DNA from: Isoperla grammatica
Lineage: Eukaryota; Arthropoda; Insecta; Plecoptera; Perlodidae
Assembly (NCBI GenBank): GCA_945910005.1
Contig: OX246741.1
Span: forward strand, 34,501,488-34,565,487
DNA length: 64,000 nucleotides
Reading direction: 5' to 3'
The notes below the pieces were generated by a model. It worked only from the letters and a program-made list of their open reading frames with translations, was not told the origin of the DNA and searched no databases. The position numbers and the translations under genes were made by a program. Positions 10,201-21,900 of this stretch are shown one piece after another (position 1 is the first letter of the stretch; each line of letters begins with the position of its first letter).

Positions 10201-13200
10201 TCGTTGACCCGCCTGGAACCACACATTACATGTTGTGTTTAGTACACCCGTCGTCCACCCCTCGCGCTCTCATAGACTTGAGCGCTTCTCGTGTACAGAT
10301 GCTGAGACCCATCACGTTTATCTCCATCATGTCCCTCCAGTCAGTCGTTGACCCGCCTGGAACCACACATAACATGTTGTCTTTAGTACACCCGTCGTCC
10401 ACCCCTCGCGCTCTTATAGACTTGAGCGCTTCTCGTGTACAGATGCTGAGACCCATCACGTTTATCTCCATCATGTCCCTCCAGTCAGTCGTTGACCCGC
10501 CTGGAACCACACATTACATGTTGTGTTTAGTACACCCGTCGTCAACCCCTCGCGCTCTCATAGACTTGAGCGCTTCTCGTGTACAGATGCTGAGACCCAT
10601 CACGTTTATCTCCATCATGTCCCTCCAGTCAGTCGTTGACCCGCCTGGAACCACACATAACATGTTGTCTTTAGTACACCCGTCGTCCACCCCTCGCGCT
10701 CTTATAGACTTGAGCGCTTCTCGTGTACAGATGCTGAGACCCGTCACGTTTATCTCCATCATGTCCCTCCAGTCAGTCGTTGACCCGCCTGGAACCACAC
10801 ATAACATGTTGTGTTTAGTACACGCGTCGTCCACCCCTCGCGCTCTTATAGACTTGAGCGCTTCTCGTGTACAGATGCTGAGACCCGTCACGTTTATCTC
10901 CATCATGTCCCTCCAGTCAGTCGTTGACCCGCCTGGAACCACACATTACATGTTGTGTTTAGTACACCCGTCGTCCACCCCTCGCGCTCTCATAGACTTG
11001 AGCGCTTCTCGTGTACAGATGCTGAGACCCATCACGCTTATCTCCATCATGTCCCTCCAGTCAGTCGTTGACCCGCCTGGAACCACATTACATGTTGTGT
11101 TTAGTACACCCGCCGTCCACCCCTCGCGCTCTCATAGACTTGAGCGCTTCTCGTGTACAGATGCTGAGACCCATCACGTTTATCTCCATCATGTCCCTCC
11201 ATGTCAGTCGTTGACCCGCCTGGAACCACACATTACATGTTGTGTTTAGTACACCCGTCGTCCACCCCTCGCGCTCTCATAGACTTGAGCGCTTCTCGTG
11301 TACAGATGCTGAGACCCATCACGTTTATCTCCATCATGTCCCTCCAGTCAGTCGTTGACCCGCCTGGAACCACACATTACATGTTGTGTTTAGTACACCC
11401 GTCGTCCACCCCTCGCGCTCTCATAGACTTGAGCGCTTCTCATGTACAGATGCTGAGACCCATCACGTTTATCTCCATCATGTCCCTCCAGTCAGTCGTT
11501 GACCCGCTTGGAACCACACATTACATGTTGTGTTTAGTACACCCGTCGTCCACCCCTCGCGCTCTCATAGACTTGAGCGCTTCTCATGTACAGATGCTGA
11601 GACCCATCACGTTTATCTCCATCATGTCCCTCCAGTCAGTCGTTGACCCGCCTGGAACCACACATTACATGTTGTGTTTAGTACACCCGTCGTCCACCCC
11701 TCGCGCTCTCATAGACTTGAGCGCTTCTCATGTACAGATGCTGAGACCCATCACGTTTATCTCCATCATGTCCCTCCAGTCAGTCGTTGACCCGCCTGGA
11801 ACCACACAATACATGTTGTGTTTAGTACACGCGTCGTCCACCCCTCGCGCTCTCATAGACTTGAGCGCTTCTCGTGTACAGATGCTGAGACCCATCACGT
11901 TTATCTCCATCATGTCCCTCCAGTCAGTCGTTGACCCGCCTGGAACCACACATTACATGTTGTGTTTAGTACACCCGTCGTCCACCCCTCGCGCTCTCAT
12001 AGACTTGAGCGCTTCTCGTGTACAGATGCTGAGACCCATCACGTTTATCTCCATCATGTCCCTCCAGTCAGTCGTTGACCCGCCTGGAACCACATTACAT
12101 GTTGTGTTTAGTACACCCGTCGTCCACCCCTCGCGCTCTCATAGACTTGAGCGCTTCTCGTGTACAGATGCTGAGACCCATCACGTTTATCTCCATCATG
12201 TCCCTCCAGTCAGTCGTTGACCCGCCTGGAACCACACATTACATGTTGTGCTTAGTACACCCGTCGTCCACCCCTCGCGCTCTCATAGACTTGAGCGCTT
12301 CTCGTGTACAGATGCTGAGACCCATCACGTTTATCTCCATCATGTCCCTCCAGTCAGTCGTTGACCCGCCTGGAACCACAGATTACATGTTGTGTTAAGT
12401 ACACCCGTCGTCCACCCCTCGCGCTCTCATAGACTTGAGCGCTTCTCGTGTACAGATGCTGAGACCCATCACGTTTATCTCCATCATGTCCCTCCAGTCA
12501 GTCGTTGACCCGCCTGGAACCACACATTACATGTTGTGTTTAGTACACCCGTCGTCCACCCCTCGCGCTCTCATAGACTTGAGCGCTTCTCGTGTACAGA
12601 TGCTGAGACTCATCACGTTTATCTCCATCATGTCCCTCCAGTCAGTCGTTGACCCGCCTGGAACCACATTACATGTTGTGTTTAGTACACGCGTCGTCCA
12701 CCCCTCGCGCTCTCATAGACTTGAGCGCTTCTCGTGTACAGATGCTGAGACCCATCACGTTTATCTCCATCATGTCCCTCCAGTCAGTCGTTGACCCGCC
12801 TGGAACCACACATAACATGTTGTGTTTAGTACACCCGTCGTCCACCCCTCGCGCTCTCATAGACTTGAGCGCTTCTCGTGTACAGATGCTGAGACCCATC
12901 ACGTTTATCTCCATCATGTCCCTCCAGTCAGTCGTTGACCCGCCTGGAACCACATTACATGTTGTGTTTAGTACACCCGTCGTCCACCCCTCGCGCTCTC
13001 ATAGACTTGAGCGCTTCTATAGGAACCCTTTTTTGTGCAACTCATGGCTAGATGGGGCCGTTTATCTTCTTGCATGAATGTACAATGCTTGATGTCCTAA
13101 AGCTAAGGTAAGAAAAGTTTAAAATAACAATCATATGGTTGATGGTAATTCAGTGAAGACACCGAAAACCTTACTAAAACAAAATAAATTAGTCTAATTC

Positions 13201-15937
13201 ATTATCAATTTTTGTCATTAAAATGAAATTAGATTGCAATGAATATATTGCACTCTTGGTTCTTAAAATAGTATAAACTAAAACATACACTAAGCACACT
13301 GTTACCAACATAGTACTTAATGCAATTCTACAATATCAAAACCCAGTATAGTATACTGTATGCAGTACATACACAATCATGATTAACACAACAGAAATAC
13401 ACAGCAAAATATACATGTGTTACAAAGACCGCTAGGAAATCAAATTTTTATTTTTGATTCAAGAGATATTTTTTTAATTTGGTGGAGACGTTGGCGTATC
13501 CAAGGGGAATAGCGGGTTGGGGAGGTATTTAAACCCATCCCATTTGAAAAAGAATGAGGTATAGTGGTATAAGAAGGGAGGAAGAAATAACTGTAGGCAA
13601 CCATAAAACATGAATGTGTCAATAAGGTTGCTTTCCAGATTAAAACGATTTTTTTTTTCATTTTGTAACGATTCAAACATTTTCTTGTCCCTATTTGTGT
13701 AACACATTTTGTCTATTTTGTTCGCGATGCCCCCCTCATCCATCACCCCCATGGAACCTACTGTTCAACGACGCGTCACGTATGACCCCCGCGTTGTTGA
13801 CGAGCACGTCGACGCCCCCCAGGTTCTTAGCGACCCAGTCGAAGGCGGCCAAGATGTCGGCCTCGTTGCTGACGTCACACTTGACCGGGTACAGCTGACC
13901 GGGGCCGGACTGCAACTCTGCCTTCAGTACCTGTTCGGGGGTAGATCACTTTTGTTATTTGATGTTTTACTGTTACTTATAACTAATTCAACAATGAGGA
14001 AAATAAAAACACTAGGAAGACAGTAATAACAGTAGAGAACAAAAATTTAATAATTAATGTAAACATGCAGAATTTTGTTTTTAAAGGACTGACTTCTGAG
14101 TACAAATACATTTTGTTTTTGTGTGTTTAGAAAAGTTGGCAGAGAGTTTAGCACAAACGTCATTATGACGAGAAAACAGGGAATTAGTGAATGTCCAATC
14201 ATTAAAAAGACTAATTAAATATCACGTTTTAAATGTTGTCTGACCATTACTATAGGATTATTTCAATCCAATTTTGTTTCTGGAGTGTTCAATATAATAG
14301 CAAAAGTAACATCATTTGCTCTAGAATTTATTAAAGAATTGATTAGTAATGGATAAGAGAACGACACCAGTGAATATGTTGTACCAAAAGCTGGCGAGTT
14401 TAAATTTCAAAGGCGTTGCAATAGAAGTAGTGTATATCTGTATAATGTTTGCAGATGGAGTCAAGGCAGTAAGTGTTCAGCACACATCCATGGGTCTGGG
14501 TAAATATTGGATCTAACCACAGGTATGACAGATGAACGAACTGAAGATCCCAGTCATAAGTTACCTCACAACAAGTAAAATAAAGTGAGTTAGAGACCAA
14601 ACCCTGCCCAGGCATTGGTCCACAAGTAGCCTATGGGGAGGCCAATGATTTTCAACAGCTATATAGATGCGCAACCTAGCAGCCACAAGCGTGTCAATTT
14701 GAAGCCATCTTGAATTAGGCAATTACTTCAGGCGGGAATGGGAGTCTCTAACGCGACTTTCTGCCGCTCGCAGCGCTAGCAGTACTGAAAGGTCCAAATT
14801 AGCAAGTAAACTGCCCAATTCAAAATGGCTTCAATTTGCCACACTCGCTACTGAGTGAAAGGTTGGGGGACTGGTGATCTAGCCTGCTATAGCTGTTGAA
14901 TATCATTGGGGGAGGCGTATGAAGTGCACAGAGAGCCTTGTGCAATGTGCAGTGCTCAGTGGCCGGAACGAACGCTGCAGTGAAGTCGTTTGTTGTACGC
15001 CTCCCCATACAGTAGGCCTATCGGTAGAATGAATGTTGCAGACATATATTATGATCTTGTTGTAGTGAATACTTGGTCACGAAACAACAGAAAAGGTGCA
15101 AGAGGAGTTTCCATGTATGCATCCAATAAAGCTCTACACATATTGTTGTCATCGGGATCGCAGTCGCAATCGGGATCGTATAAAACCGGACCGATCATTG
15201 TCCACTGTACGAATAAATGGTGACCCAAAGTCTTCTATAACAATCTCAGCGAACTCTCAGTTTTAATACGCATATTTTTATAGTGTTACTTTGTTGTGTG
15301 TTGGGTGTGGGTATCTATTGACATTGAGATAACCTTATAGAGAATATAGCTAGTTGCATTACATAAACTGGTTTCTACTGCTTGATTTGCTAGCTAAGAG
15401 ATGTCATGAGCTGTGCCCATTGTTTCCAATATCATCGGCATACCAGTCCTAGAAAGATACACAACTCTCCTGATTACGACGCTGATTGCGATATTACAAT
15501 TGAGTTGTGTATGTACTAAATAAAATAAACTCTTTCACGAATTTCTCATTTCCCGATTGCGAATTGTGCAATTGCGTCTATGAATTTGAAGTACAATGTA
15601 TGTTTGTCTTTACACACCTGCCTATTCCTCAGTCAGATGTACTTATATCCCCCCCCCCCTCCCCCCGCTCCAATCAACGGCCCATAACGACTTTCATCCC
15701 CTTGGGGACCAGACAGAAGAGCTAACTCACCTCCACCCTGTCAACTCGGCGTGCCAGCCCCACGACTTTCATCCCCTTGAGGACCAGATAGGAGAACTAA
15801 CTCACCTCCACCCTGTCAACTCGGCGCGCCAGCCCCACGACTTTCATCCCCTTGAGGACCAGCTCCTTGGCAATGGCTGCTCCGATCCCCGCGCTCGCCC
15901 CCGTCACCATAGCAACCCGACCCGACCATCGCTCCAT
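4226..15937 (-). CDS. SDR gene A (DHRS11 / farnesol dehydrogenase-like)
   Basis: NAD(P)-dependent oxidoreductase of the classical SDR family. Exons on the minus strand: 15806-15937, 13762-13930, 7353-7482, 6750-6876, 5131-5280 and 4226-4267 (750 bp, 249 residues). Every junction is GT-AG and in frame. Key motifs are [17 protein letters not shown] and SISPG, with the C-terminal tail [12 protein letters not shown]. The catalytic Ser codon is split across intron 3 (HIVHISSIAA). Length and motifs match DHRS11-like enzymes; the substrate (farnesol, a steroid or another alcohol) cannot be told from sequence. Exons 1, 3 and 5 each sit at the edge of a minisatellite made of their own splice junction. 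The frame upstream of the ATG stays open to about 16219, but paralogs do not share that extension, so the MERW start is preferred. Confidence 0.85.
5219..6333 (-). repeat. 103-bp exon-5 acceptor minisatellite of gene A, 11 copies
   Basis: On the minus strand each unit contains a 3' splice acceptor (GTTACAG), the first part of exon 5 ([21 protein letters not shown]) and a short intron-like segment that includes the palindrome TGACGTCA. Acceptors recur at about 5280, 5383, 5486 and so on to about 6310. Only the leftmost copy continues into the complete exon 5 (5131-5280). Units are almost identical. As 103 is not a multiple of three, using an upstream acceptor without removing the extra unit would shift the frame. 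Confidence 0.95.
6334..7352 (-). other. Gene A intron 4 remainder, exon 4 and intron 3
   Basis: Exon 4 lies at 6750-6876 (Tyr and Lys of YTASK). The flanking intron DNA is AT-rich, with T-rich stretches near 6990-7200. No other feature was recognised. Confidence 0.6.
7376..13018 (-). repeat. 144-bp exon-3 acceptor minisatellite of gene A, about 40 copies
   Basis: On the minus strand each unit holds about 34 bp of intron 2 end (with GTACTAAACAC and the acceptor TTCCAG) plus exon 3 from [19 protein letters not shown] to RARGVDD. Only the leftmost copy continues to the real donor after 7353. Period 144 bp equals 48 codons, with several 142-bp units lacking one AC. Variants (C/G at the acceptor-distal site, ACATAACAT, ACAATACAT, T/C changes) are spread along the array and define sub-blocks, as in unequal exchange. 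Many units carry an in-frame TAA in the intron part, but those with ACAATACAT or ACATAACAT are open. Long open frames on the plus strand (up to about 527 codons) are artefacts of the multiple-of-three period. Confidence 0.95.
13019..15682 (-). other. Gene A introns 2 and 1 around exon 2
   Basis: The 144-bp array stops abruptly at 13018 inside an exon-3 copy. Exon 2 is at 13762-13930 (acceptor CCGAACAG, donor GTAGGT). The rest is intron with one large inverted-repeat element (listed separately). No other gene was recognised. Confidence 0.6.
14631..14917. mobile_element. Inverted-repeat element (MITE-like) in gene A intron 1
   Basis: Left-arm segments such as GGCCAATGATTTTCAACAGC and TTTGAAGCCATCTTGAATT are matched in inverted orientation around 14805-14917 (GGCTTCAATTTG, GCTGTTGAATATCATT). 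The total is about 290 bp with no coding capacity. The arms are imperfect, so the element is old. Confidence 0.65.
15683..15850 (-). repeat. 75-bp exon-1 donor repeats of gene A
   Basis: Two full donor-bearing units (donors next to 15806 and 15731) and one truncated unit precede a C-rich run at about 15652-15666. The exon-proximal donor gives the normal 132-bp exon 1. Confidence 0.85.
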
Positions 15938-16719
15938 TGAGGAAGAGGAACTAATAGACGCTCTCGCCGCCTGAACAATACTGTTGACTGGGACGATGCG
16001 GCCAATAGACTCTTGCTGTGTCCTTGGTCGTGACTCGATCTCCCGCAAGGCTGTGAATATTGACTCAGTCTCACACGATCCAATAGTAGTAAAGCTCAAT
16101 GCGTGACTCACGAAGCTACGCCCATTACACACTGCACTGCTACCGGGCAATCGTGTCTGTTCTCTGATCAGTGTAGCGTAGGTTAACATCTTCCTTGAGA
16201 TTACATCATAACAATGCATTGCTTTATTAGTATGGTCCGGTTGTTCAATGCTCAGTTAGTGTGGTAATGCAGTCAATTATCTGCGGTCAAAGCCAGCGTA
16301 ACGGCTATGTTACCAAACTGTTAAAGAGTATAGAAATACTGGGTCTAAGTCAAAGGTGGTTGAACTTGCCCCCCCCCCCCCCAATCCCCTAAAAATTGCA
16401 ATTATTTCTTAAAAAAGCCGTTCTAGGTTTATGGTTTGGAAGCAATATCATACAAACTAAATATTGGAAACTATTCAGAGTGACTGCGCGATTTGGGGGA
16501 GTGGGAGAGATTGGCAGATCACGGGAGATAAGTGAATACAATAGTGAATGTTTCAGTTTAGGGCTGGTCTTACAATCTCCTAATAGGAAAGTAATTTGTA
16601 GCAATTTAACTATTTGGAGGGTTTCAAGAGTTTTGATTGGTCGTTGCCATGGAGAAAACAAACTATTCGATGAATAACTAGTTTTTGTGACATATAATAT
16701 AATACGACTAAATTGATGC

Positions 16720-17010
16720 TTATTGCTTATATGTAGCAAAGAGTTTGTTTAAAATGTATCTATTTATGTATATAATTATAATTATTGTTTATATATTATT
16801 GTAATAGCAAACATTTCATGCAATAATTAGCTCAAATTATGGAAAATACAGCTACTGATGTATTGCTTATTATATGTAGCAAAGAGTTTGTTTGAAAACA
16901 TATTTATTTACAAGTGTATTTATCTATTTATGTTTATGTTTAAATATTGTTTTAATAGCGAACATTTTATGCAATAATTAGCACAAATTATGGAAAATAC
17001 AGCAACTTGA
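16720..17010. repeat. Two-copy tandem duplication of about 145 bp
   Basis: Segments with TATGTAGCAAAGAGTTTGTTT and GCAATAATTAGC(T/A)CAAATT occur twice in the same order and orientation, at about 16728-16858 and 16872-17008. Diverged and non-coding. Confidence 0.75.
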
Positions 17011-17444
17011 TGTTTTGTCGAGGGTTGGTGAGAGGTGGAAGTGTAATTCAGTAAAGTATCTATCTTTAGGGGCATGACCCCATTCAGTCTCCATTCGACA
17101 ACTGAGTTTGTGGCATTTCAGTTTTCAGTTGTCTAAGGTTTATTTGCTTGTTTGTATAGTTAGGCTAATAGAATGAATGAATGTCCACAAACCCCAGCAC
17201 TCTCCTACGAATACGCAAATGGATCTAAACCATATGAGTGAAGACAACCTTGAGATTACCTATACCAGGATTGCTGCTATAAAATTCCTCCCGAATTAAG
17301 TGTTGTGCATTAACTGAAATAATTCGGTTTTGTACGAAACAGGGGCAGCTTGTTTTTCTATAATTAGTGACTAATAGTAACTATGTAATATCTATGTCTG
17401 TAGTATATACTGTATATAGTATAAAATTAAATATTTGCGTGCTA

Positions 17445-17610
17445 GTTCGCCACATCACCTTCATATTGCCGACTTTTCAGGAACTTTGTGGCCCTACCCT
17501 CAGGGCGTCGAACTCGAACCTGGAATTGGTAGGAGAGGAGTTCGACGCCCTGAGGATAGGTACCACAAAGGTTCCTGAATCGTCGGCAATATGATGGTAG
17601 GACGTGGTGG
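17445..17610. repeat. Long imperfect hairpin of about 165 bp
   Basis: The arm 17462-17515 (ATATTGCCGACTTTTCAGG ... GGGCGTCGAACTC) pairs with 17538-17593 (GAGTTCGACGCCCTGAGG ... GTCGGCAATATG), around a loop of about 22 nt. Weaker pairing continues outward. It could be a foldback MITE or a hairpin-RNA precursor; sequence alone does not decide. Confidence 0.75.
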
Positions 17611-18488
17611 ACTAACCCGCAAATATTTTAATTTTACTAACATAAATCCTGGCCACGAAAGTCTCAGTGTTTTTCTACATGATACTACATATATATTTAT
17701 AATATAATATATTATTATTAACATAATCTGTTATACATTATATATTATTAATAACATAATATAGTGTATATAGTAGGGAGGGAATTGGAATGCCTATTTA
17801 GGACCCCAACCTAACATTCTTCTTTTGATTGAGAGAAACTTTTGACCAACCTTCAGCATATCCGGTGGCTGATAATTCGTCAACCGTCAGTATCCTAATC
17901 TTTGCTGCTATCAAATCGGCAAGCTTTCGAATCAGAGTCGTTGTAAGTAAAGGGTGTGTTTACATGATGGGCATGGCGGCCATCTTGTGTGCCAAACCGT
18001 CGTGTTTGTTTACATTCGACTGGCAACATTGGTAAAAGACACATAAAGCTCTTTTTTGTGGTTTACAATGGTGCAAATAATTATTATTGTAGACTTTGTT
18101 GTGATGAAACATATTCTTCTTCTGAGAGCTCAAATGTCAACACGCATTTTGTCCTCCATCAGGGTCGTTGTGACGTCACGTGAAGACGTCATCGTTCCTT
18201 GAACTAGTGTACTAATATTTAAAGATCTTTACTTACTTTTCTGTTAGGCATTTCTATTTTTTATCATTGCACATTTATTTTATGGCTGACAGTATGATCT
18301 CAAACATTTTACCTGTAGTAAAGTTGTCATGTAATTTAATAAAATTTGGAAATTTATCTTTTATACGCAGCGATCACACATCGCTTTCGTCAGATTCACA
18401 CAATCACACTCAATGATAGTACAGTTACAAATAATGCATACCTCTAATTTATTTGTGCCCTTTTACCCCATTAATTTAAGACATGGTT

Positions 18489-18659
18489 TAGGGCCAGTTT
18501 CACCAAACTTTAATCCGACGATTTTATGTTAATCGGAGATCAAAAATGGCGCCCGATAGAAGCCACCACGCATTTTGTATGTAATGTTTGTTGAAACCAT
18601 GGTAACCAATCCGAGATTAGTAAATCGGCCGATTGAAAAGTTTGGTGAATTCGGACCTA
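18489..18659. mobile_element. MITE, about 170 bp, TA-flanked
   Basis: The left end TAGGGCCAGTTTCACCAAAC matches the inverted right end TAGGTCCGAATTCACCAAAC. Ends flanked by TA suggest a Tc1/mariner-type or similar non-autonomous element. No coding capacity. Confidence 0.65.
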
Positions 18660-18945
18660 AAAAAAGGAACAAAACACAAAATTCACAAACAAATTAATAC
18701 TATATCTCTTTACTTTTCAATATCGTTACAAAGAGAAAACCAAATACCAAATTATGATATTGATATTTTATGGGAAAATAGATCAATTATTAATGCAACA
18801 TTATTTATATTAAGAAGTCATGACCTCCTCTCGTACATTCACTAGTCACTAGTGAGTGAAGCTAAAATTACATGATCGCACTTTGTGCCCTGCAGATGAG
18901 GTCAACGTTGCGCATCAAGTGACCTGTAAATAGTCTCTTCAATCT

Positions 18946-21900
18946 TCAAATTACTTCTCCGATTGGTTTGATGGTCAGTTCGTGGACCTGAAACAAGCGT
19001 GCGCAATGGCGACCATTAGACTCCCGCTATGCACGTATTGCAAATATACAAACGGGGAATCGCGTACAAGAATGTTGTGTACATGCGTCTAAACTTACAC
19101 TCCTCACGCCTAAACCGATAATAGGATTACTCTCTAATTTCACGGCCAGTAAAAGGTGCCAAATTGATGATTTTCATTACGAAAACACTATAAGGTATTT
19201 AATTAATCTTGAAAGTACACAAAAAACGATAAAATATGTAAATTTGTAAACACAATTTAGTTTCAATGTGTGCAAATTTATATATTTTATCTTTTTTATA
19301 TACTCTTTCAAGATATATGTTATGTGTTTTCGTAATGAAAGTCATCAATTTGACACTTTTATACTAGGACGTAAAATTAGAGACAAATCCTATTATCGGT
19401 TTAGGCGTGAGGAGTGTAAGTTTATACGCATGTTCTAGCGGTAAAATGACTACTTCCGAACGCCCTTAACTATAAGCACAGATAAAAGATTGTAGGGGGG
19501 GGGGGGGCTATAAGTAGTCAGGGCGCCAACACGGGGGGCTCGGAGGGCCATAGTCCCCCCCCCCCCCCTCCGTCCGGGAACAAACCGTTCGAAATCACCA
19601 AGGAATAGTTTGAGCCACCTGGTAGTTTTTATTTATACACCTTGATGATTCATATTTACTTTTCAGTTCTTGCTTCACTTAACATTTACAATCAAAGTTC
19701 ATGTTAAAGGTTGTACTTTATGTACTTTACTTCTCTTTTTGCGACAAAGACAATATTACGTAATTTGAGGTCAAATTACAGCTCTAGCAATCAAGCGACT
19801 TGTTAAACAGAATGTCGACTTTATCAGTCACGTGATGCGACAGGACATAAAGCGAATACATACGACGACAGTATTGTGGAGCACGATGAGTGACTCGGAG
19901 CAACTACCTACTGTCTTGAGGAGCGCGTTGACGTGCGTGTTGAGGGAACAAGGGTACGACCCGGCGAGTAGGTGGGAGGTTCGTCCAGGAGTGGAGGGAA
20001 GTCAGGGGAAGAACTCGTCAGTGTATCGTGTGGTTGTTTATCCGGACCCCACAGACTCTACCCACACGCTCAACTTGTTCTTGAAATGTCTCCTCGACGG
20101 CTCAACAAGGGGCAACGTCTCACGATACTTCAAGAACGAAGCCGGCTTCTACGCTAGAGTACTCCCCGCGCTTCTGACCTTCCAGAAGGGACGCCACGTG
20201 TCCACCCCCTTCGCCGGCGTCGCCACCTGCTACAAATGCGTGAGTGACGACGAGAATTACGTCATCGTGATGGAGGATCTCGCTCAAAGAGGTTACATCA
20301 CGTTGGATCGACTTCAAGGGATGGACGTCGCGGAGATGAAGGTCATGTTTCAACAGCTAGGGAGGTTCCACGCGTTGTCCCTCGCGATGAAGGTCCAGGA
20401 TCCTGTGGGGTTCCACCGAGCGAGGACGACGATACAGGAAGAACTGTTCGTAGACCTCGAGGAAAGTGTTTTCGGGAGGTTTCTAAAAGCCGCAGGCGAG
20501 GACGCGTTGAGACTAGTGAAGCAGAAACACCCCCACGACAGTCCGTACGTGACAAAGACACAGCAGTTTATCGACGAGTTGTTTGAGAGGATGATAATGT
20601 TGACGACTCCCGATCCTGACGAGCCACACAACGTCGTCAGTCACGGCGACCTGTGGATCAACCACTTCCTCTTCCGGTACGACGAGGATTGTGGACGTGT
20701 GGACAACGTGTGTTTCATCGACTTCCAGGCATGTCGCTATGCCTCCCTTGCGTTAGACCTGTCATGCGCGCTGTTGCTCTCAACGGACGCTGCGACGCGC
20801 GTTGAGCATCGCGGCGCGTTCCTACGCGCGTACCACGACGCGCTGAGCGCACTTATGACGGAGCTGGGTTCGAACCCCGACGCCGCTATACCCTACACCG
20901 CTCTGGAAGGACTTGTCAACAGGTACGCGCAGTTTGCTGTGGGCATGGCGATGCTCAACCTTCCCTTCCAGTTGAACGAGATAGACCACGGCCTACTGGA
21001 GACCTCGATCATCGTTGGGAAGACGGACCGATGCAAGCTGAGAATACTGGAGGTGATCGAGGAAGCCGTGGATAATGGATACTTTGATCAGCTGGTCGTT
21101 CCGTGTGAGGGGGACTTTGAAACGACTAGGTTGTGATCATTGATCAGTGTTCCACTGCGCATTGCGCGCGTGCTGTTAGTGGCGATTTTTGCGTGTGATG
21201 CGATCAAGGAAGCAGTGAACAATGAATACTTTTTACAAATTCGCTTTGAATCAAAACATTCGTTCAAGATGGTAGTTGATAAAATTAATTTCTTGTGGGT
21301 GCAATATGTTTTTGATACCGGTTGTGACTTTTGACTGAGAGTAGAACACCAATGTGTACACGGTTGTGAAACAGGATAATTTACACACATGATAACAATA
21401 GGTGCATGATAGATAAGGAAAGATTTACGGTACTTAATGTATAGGGCACTAGCAACACCAAAAGACAACAATGAAACAAATGAATTGAATCGATGGACAA
21501 ACAACAAGCTGTCAATAATAATTTCTTCTGATTTTGGAAAACATCACAAAAATCAAACAAATACACACACAAAACTTTCACTTAGTTGTTGTCTATCATT
21601 AAAAGTTTTAAATGACGAGTAGTTACAATTGCTACACTTGTTTTTATTTCTATGGTTGCAATTTTATTATTTTGACAGCTGATTGTGTGTCCATCACTTC
21701 AATTCATTTGTTCCATTGTTGTCTGTTGGTGTTGCTAGTGCCCTATACACAAGAAAATAACGGAGGCTCATGAGTATGCATGATTAGCTCATACTGTCAG
21801 TCGAATGCTCGAACATGTATTAACTTCTTTAAACAGCTTATAGTTGCAAAATGAAGAGTACATTAAGTTTGCTGATATGAGAAGAATTATTTTCGGTGTA

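Larger units (their letters stand above)
15938..18945. other. Intergenic region between genes A and C
   Basis: Contains the 5' flank of A (frame open to about 16219), a poly-C tract (about 16371-16382), a short tandem duplication, a long hairpin and a MITE, the last three listed separately. No convincing coding gene. Confidence 0.5.

Noticed and set aside
7618..12220. Plus-strand open frames of 287 to 527 codons across the 144-bp array
   Set aside because: They are antisense to SDR exon 3 and stay open only because the period is a multiple of three and units are identical. Products are exact repeats with no known domain.
19832..19885. Earlier in-frame ATG for the EcKinase
   Set aside because: The 18 added residues ([18 protein letters not shown]) do not resemble the family's N-terminus; the MSDSEQLP start fits better.
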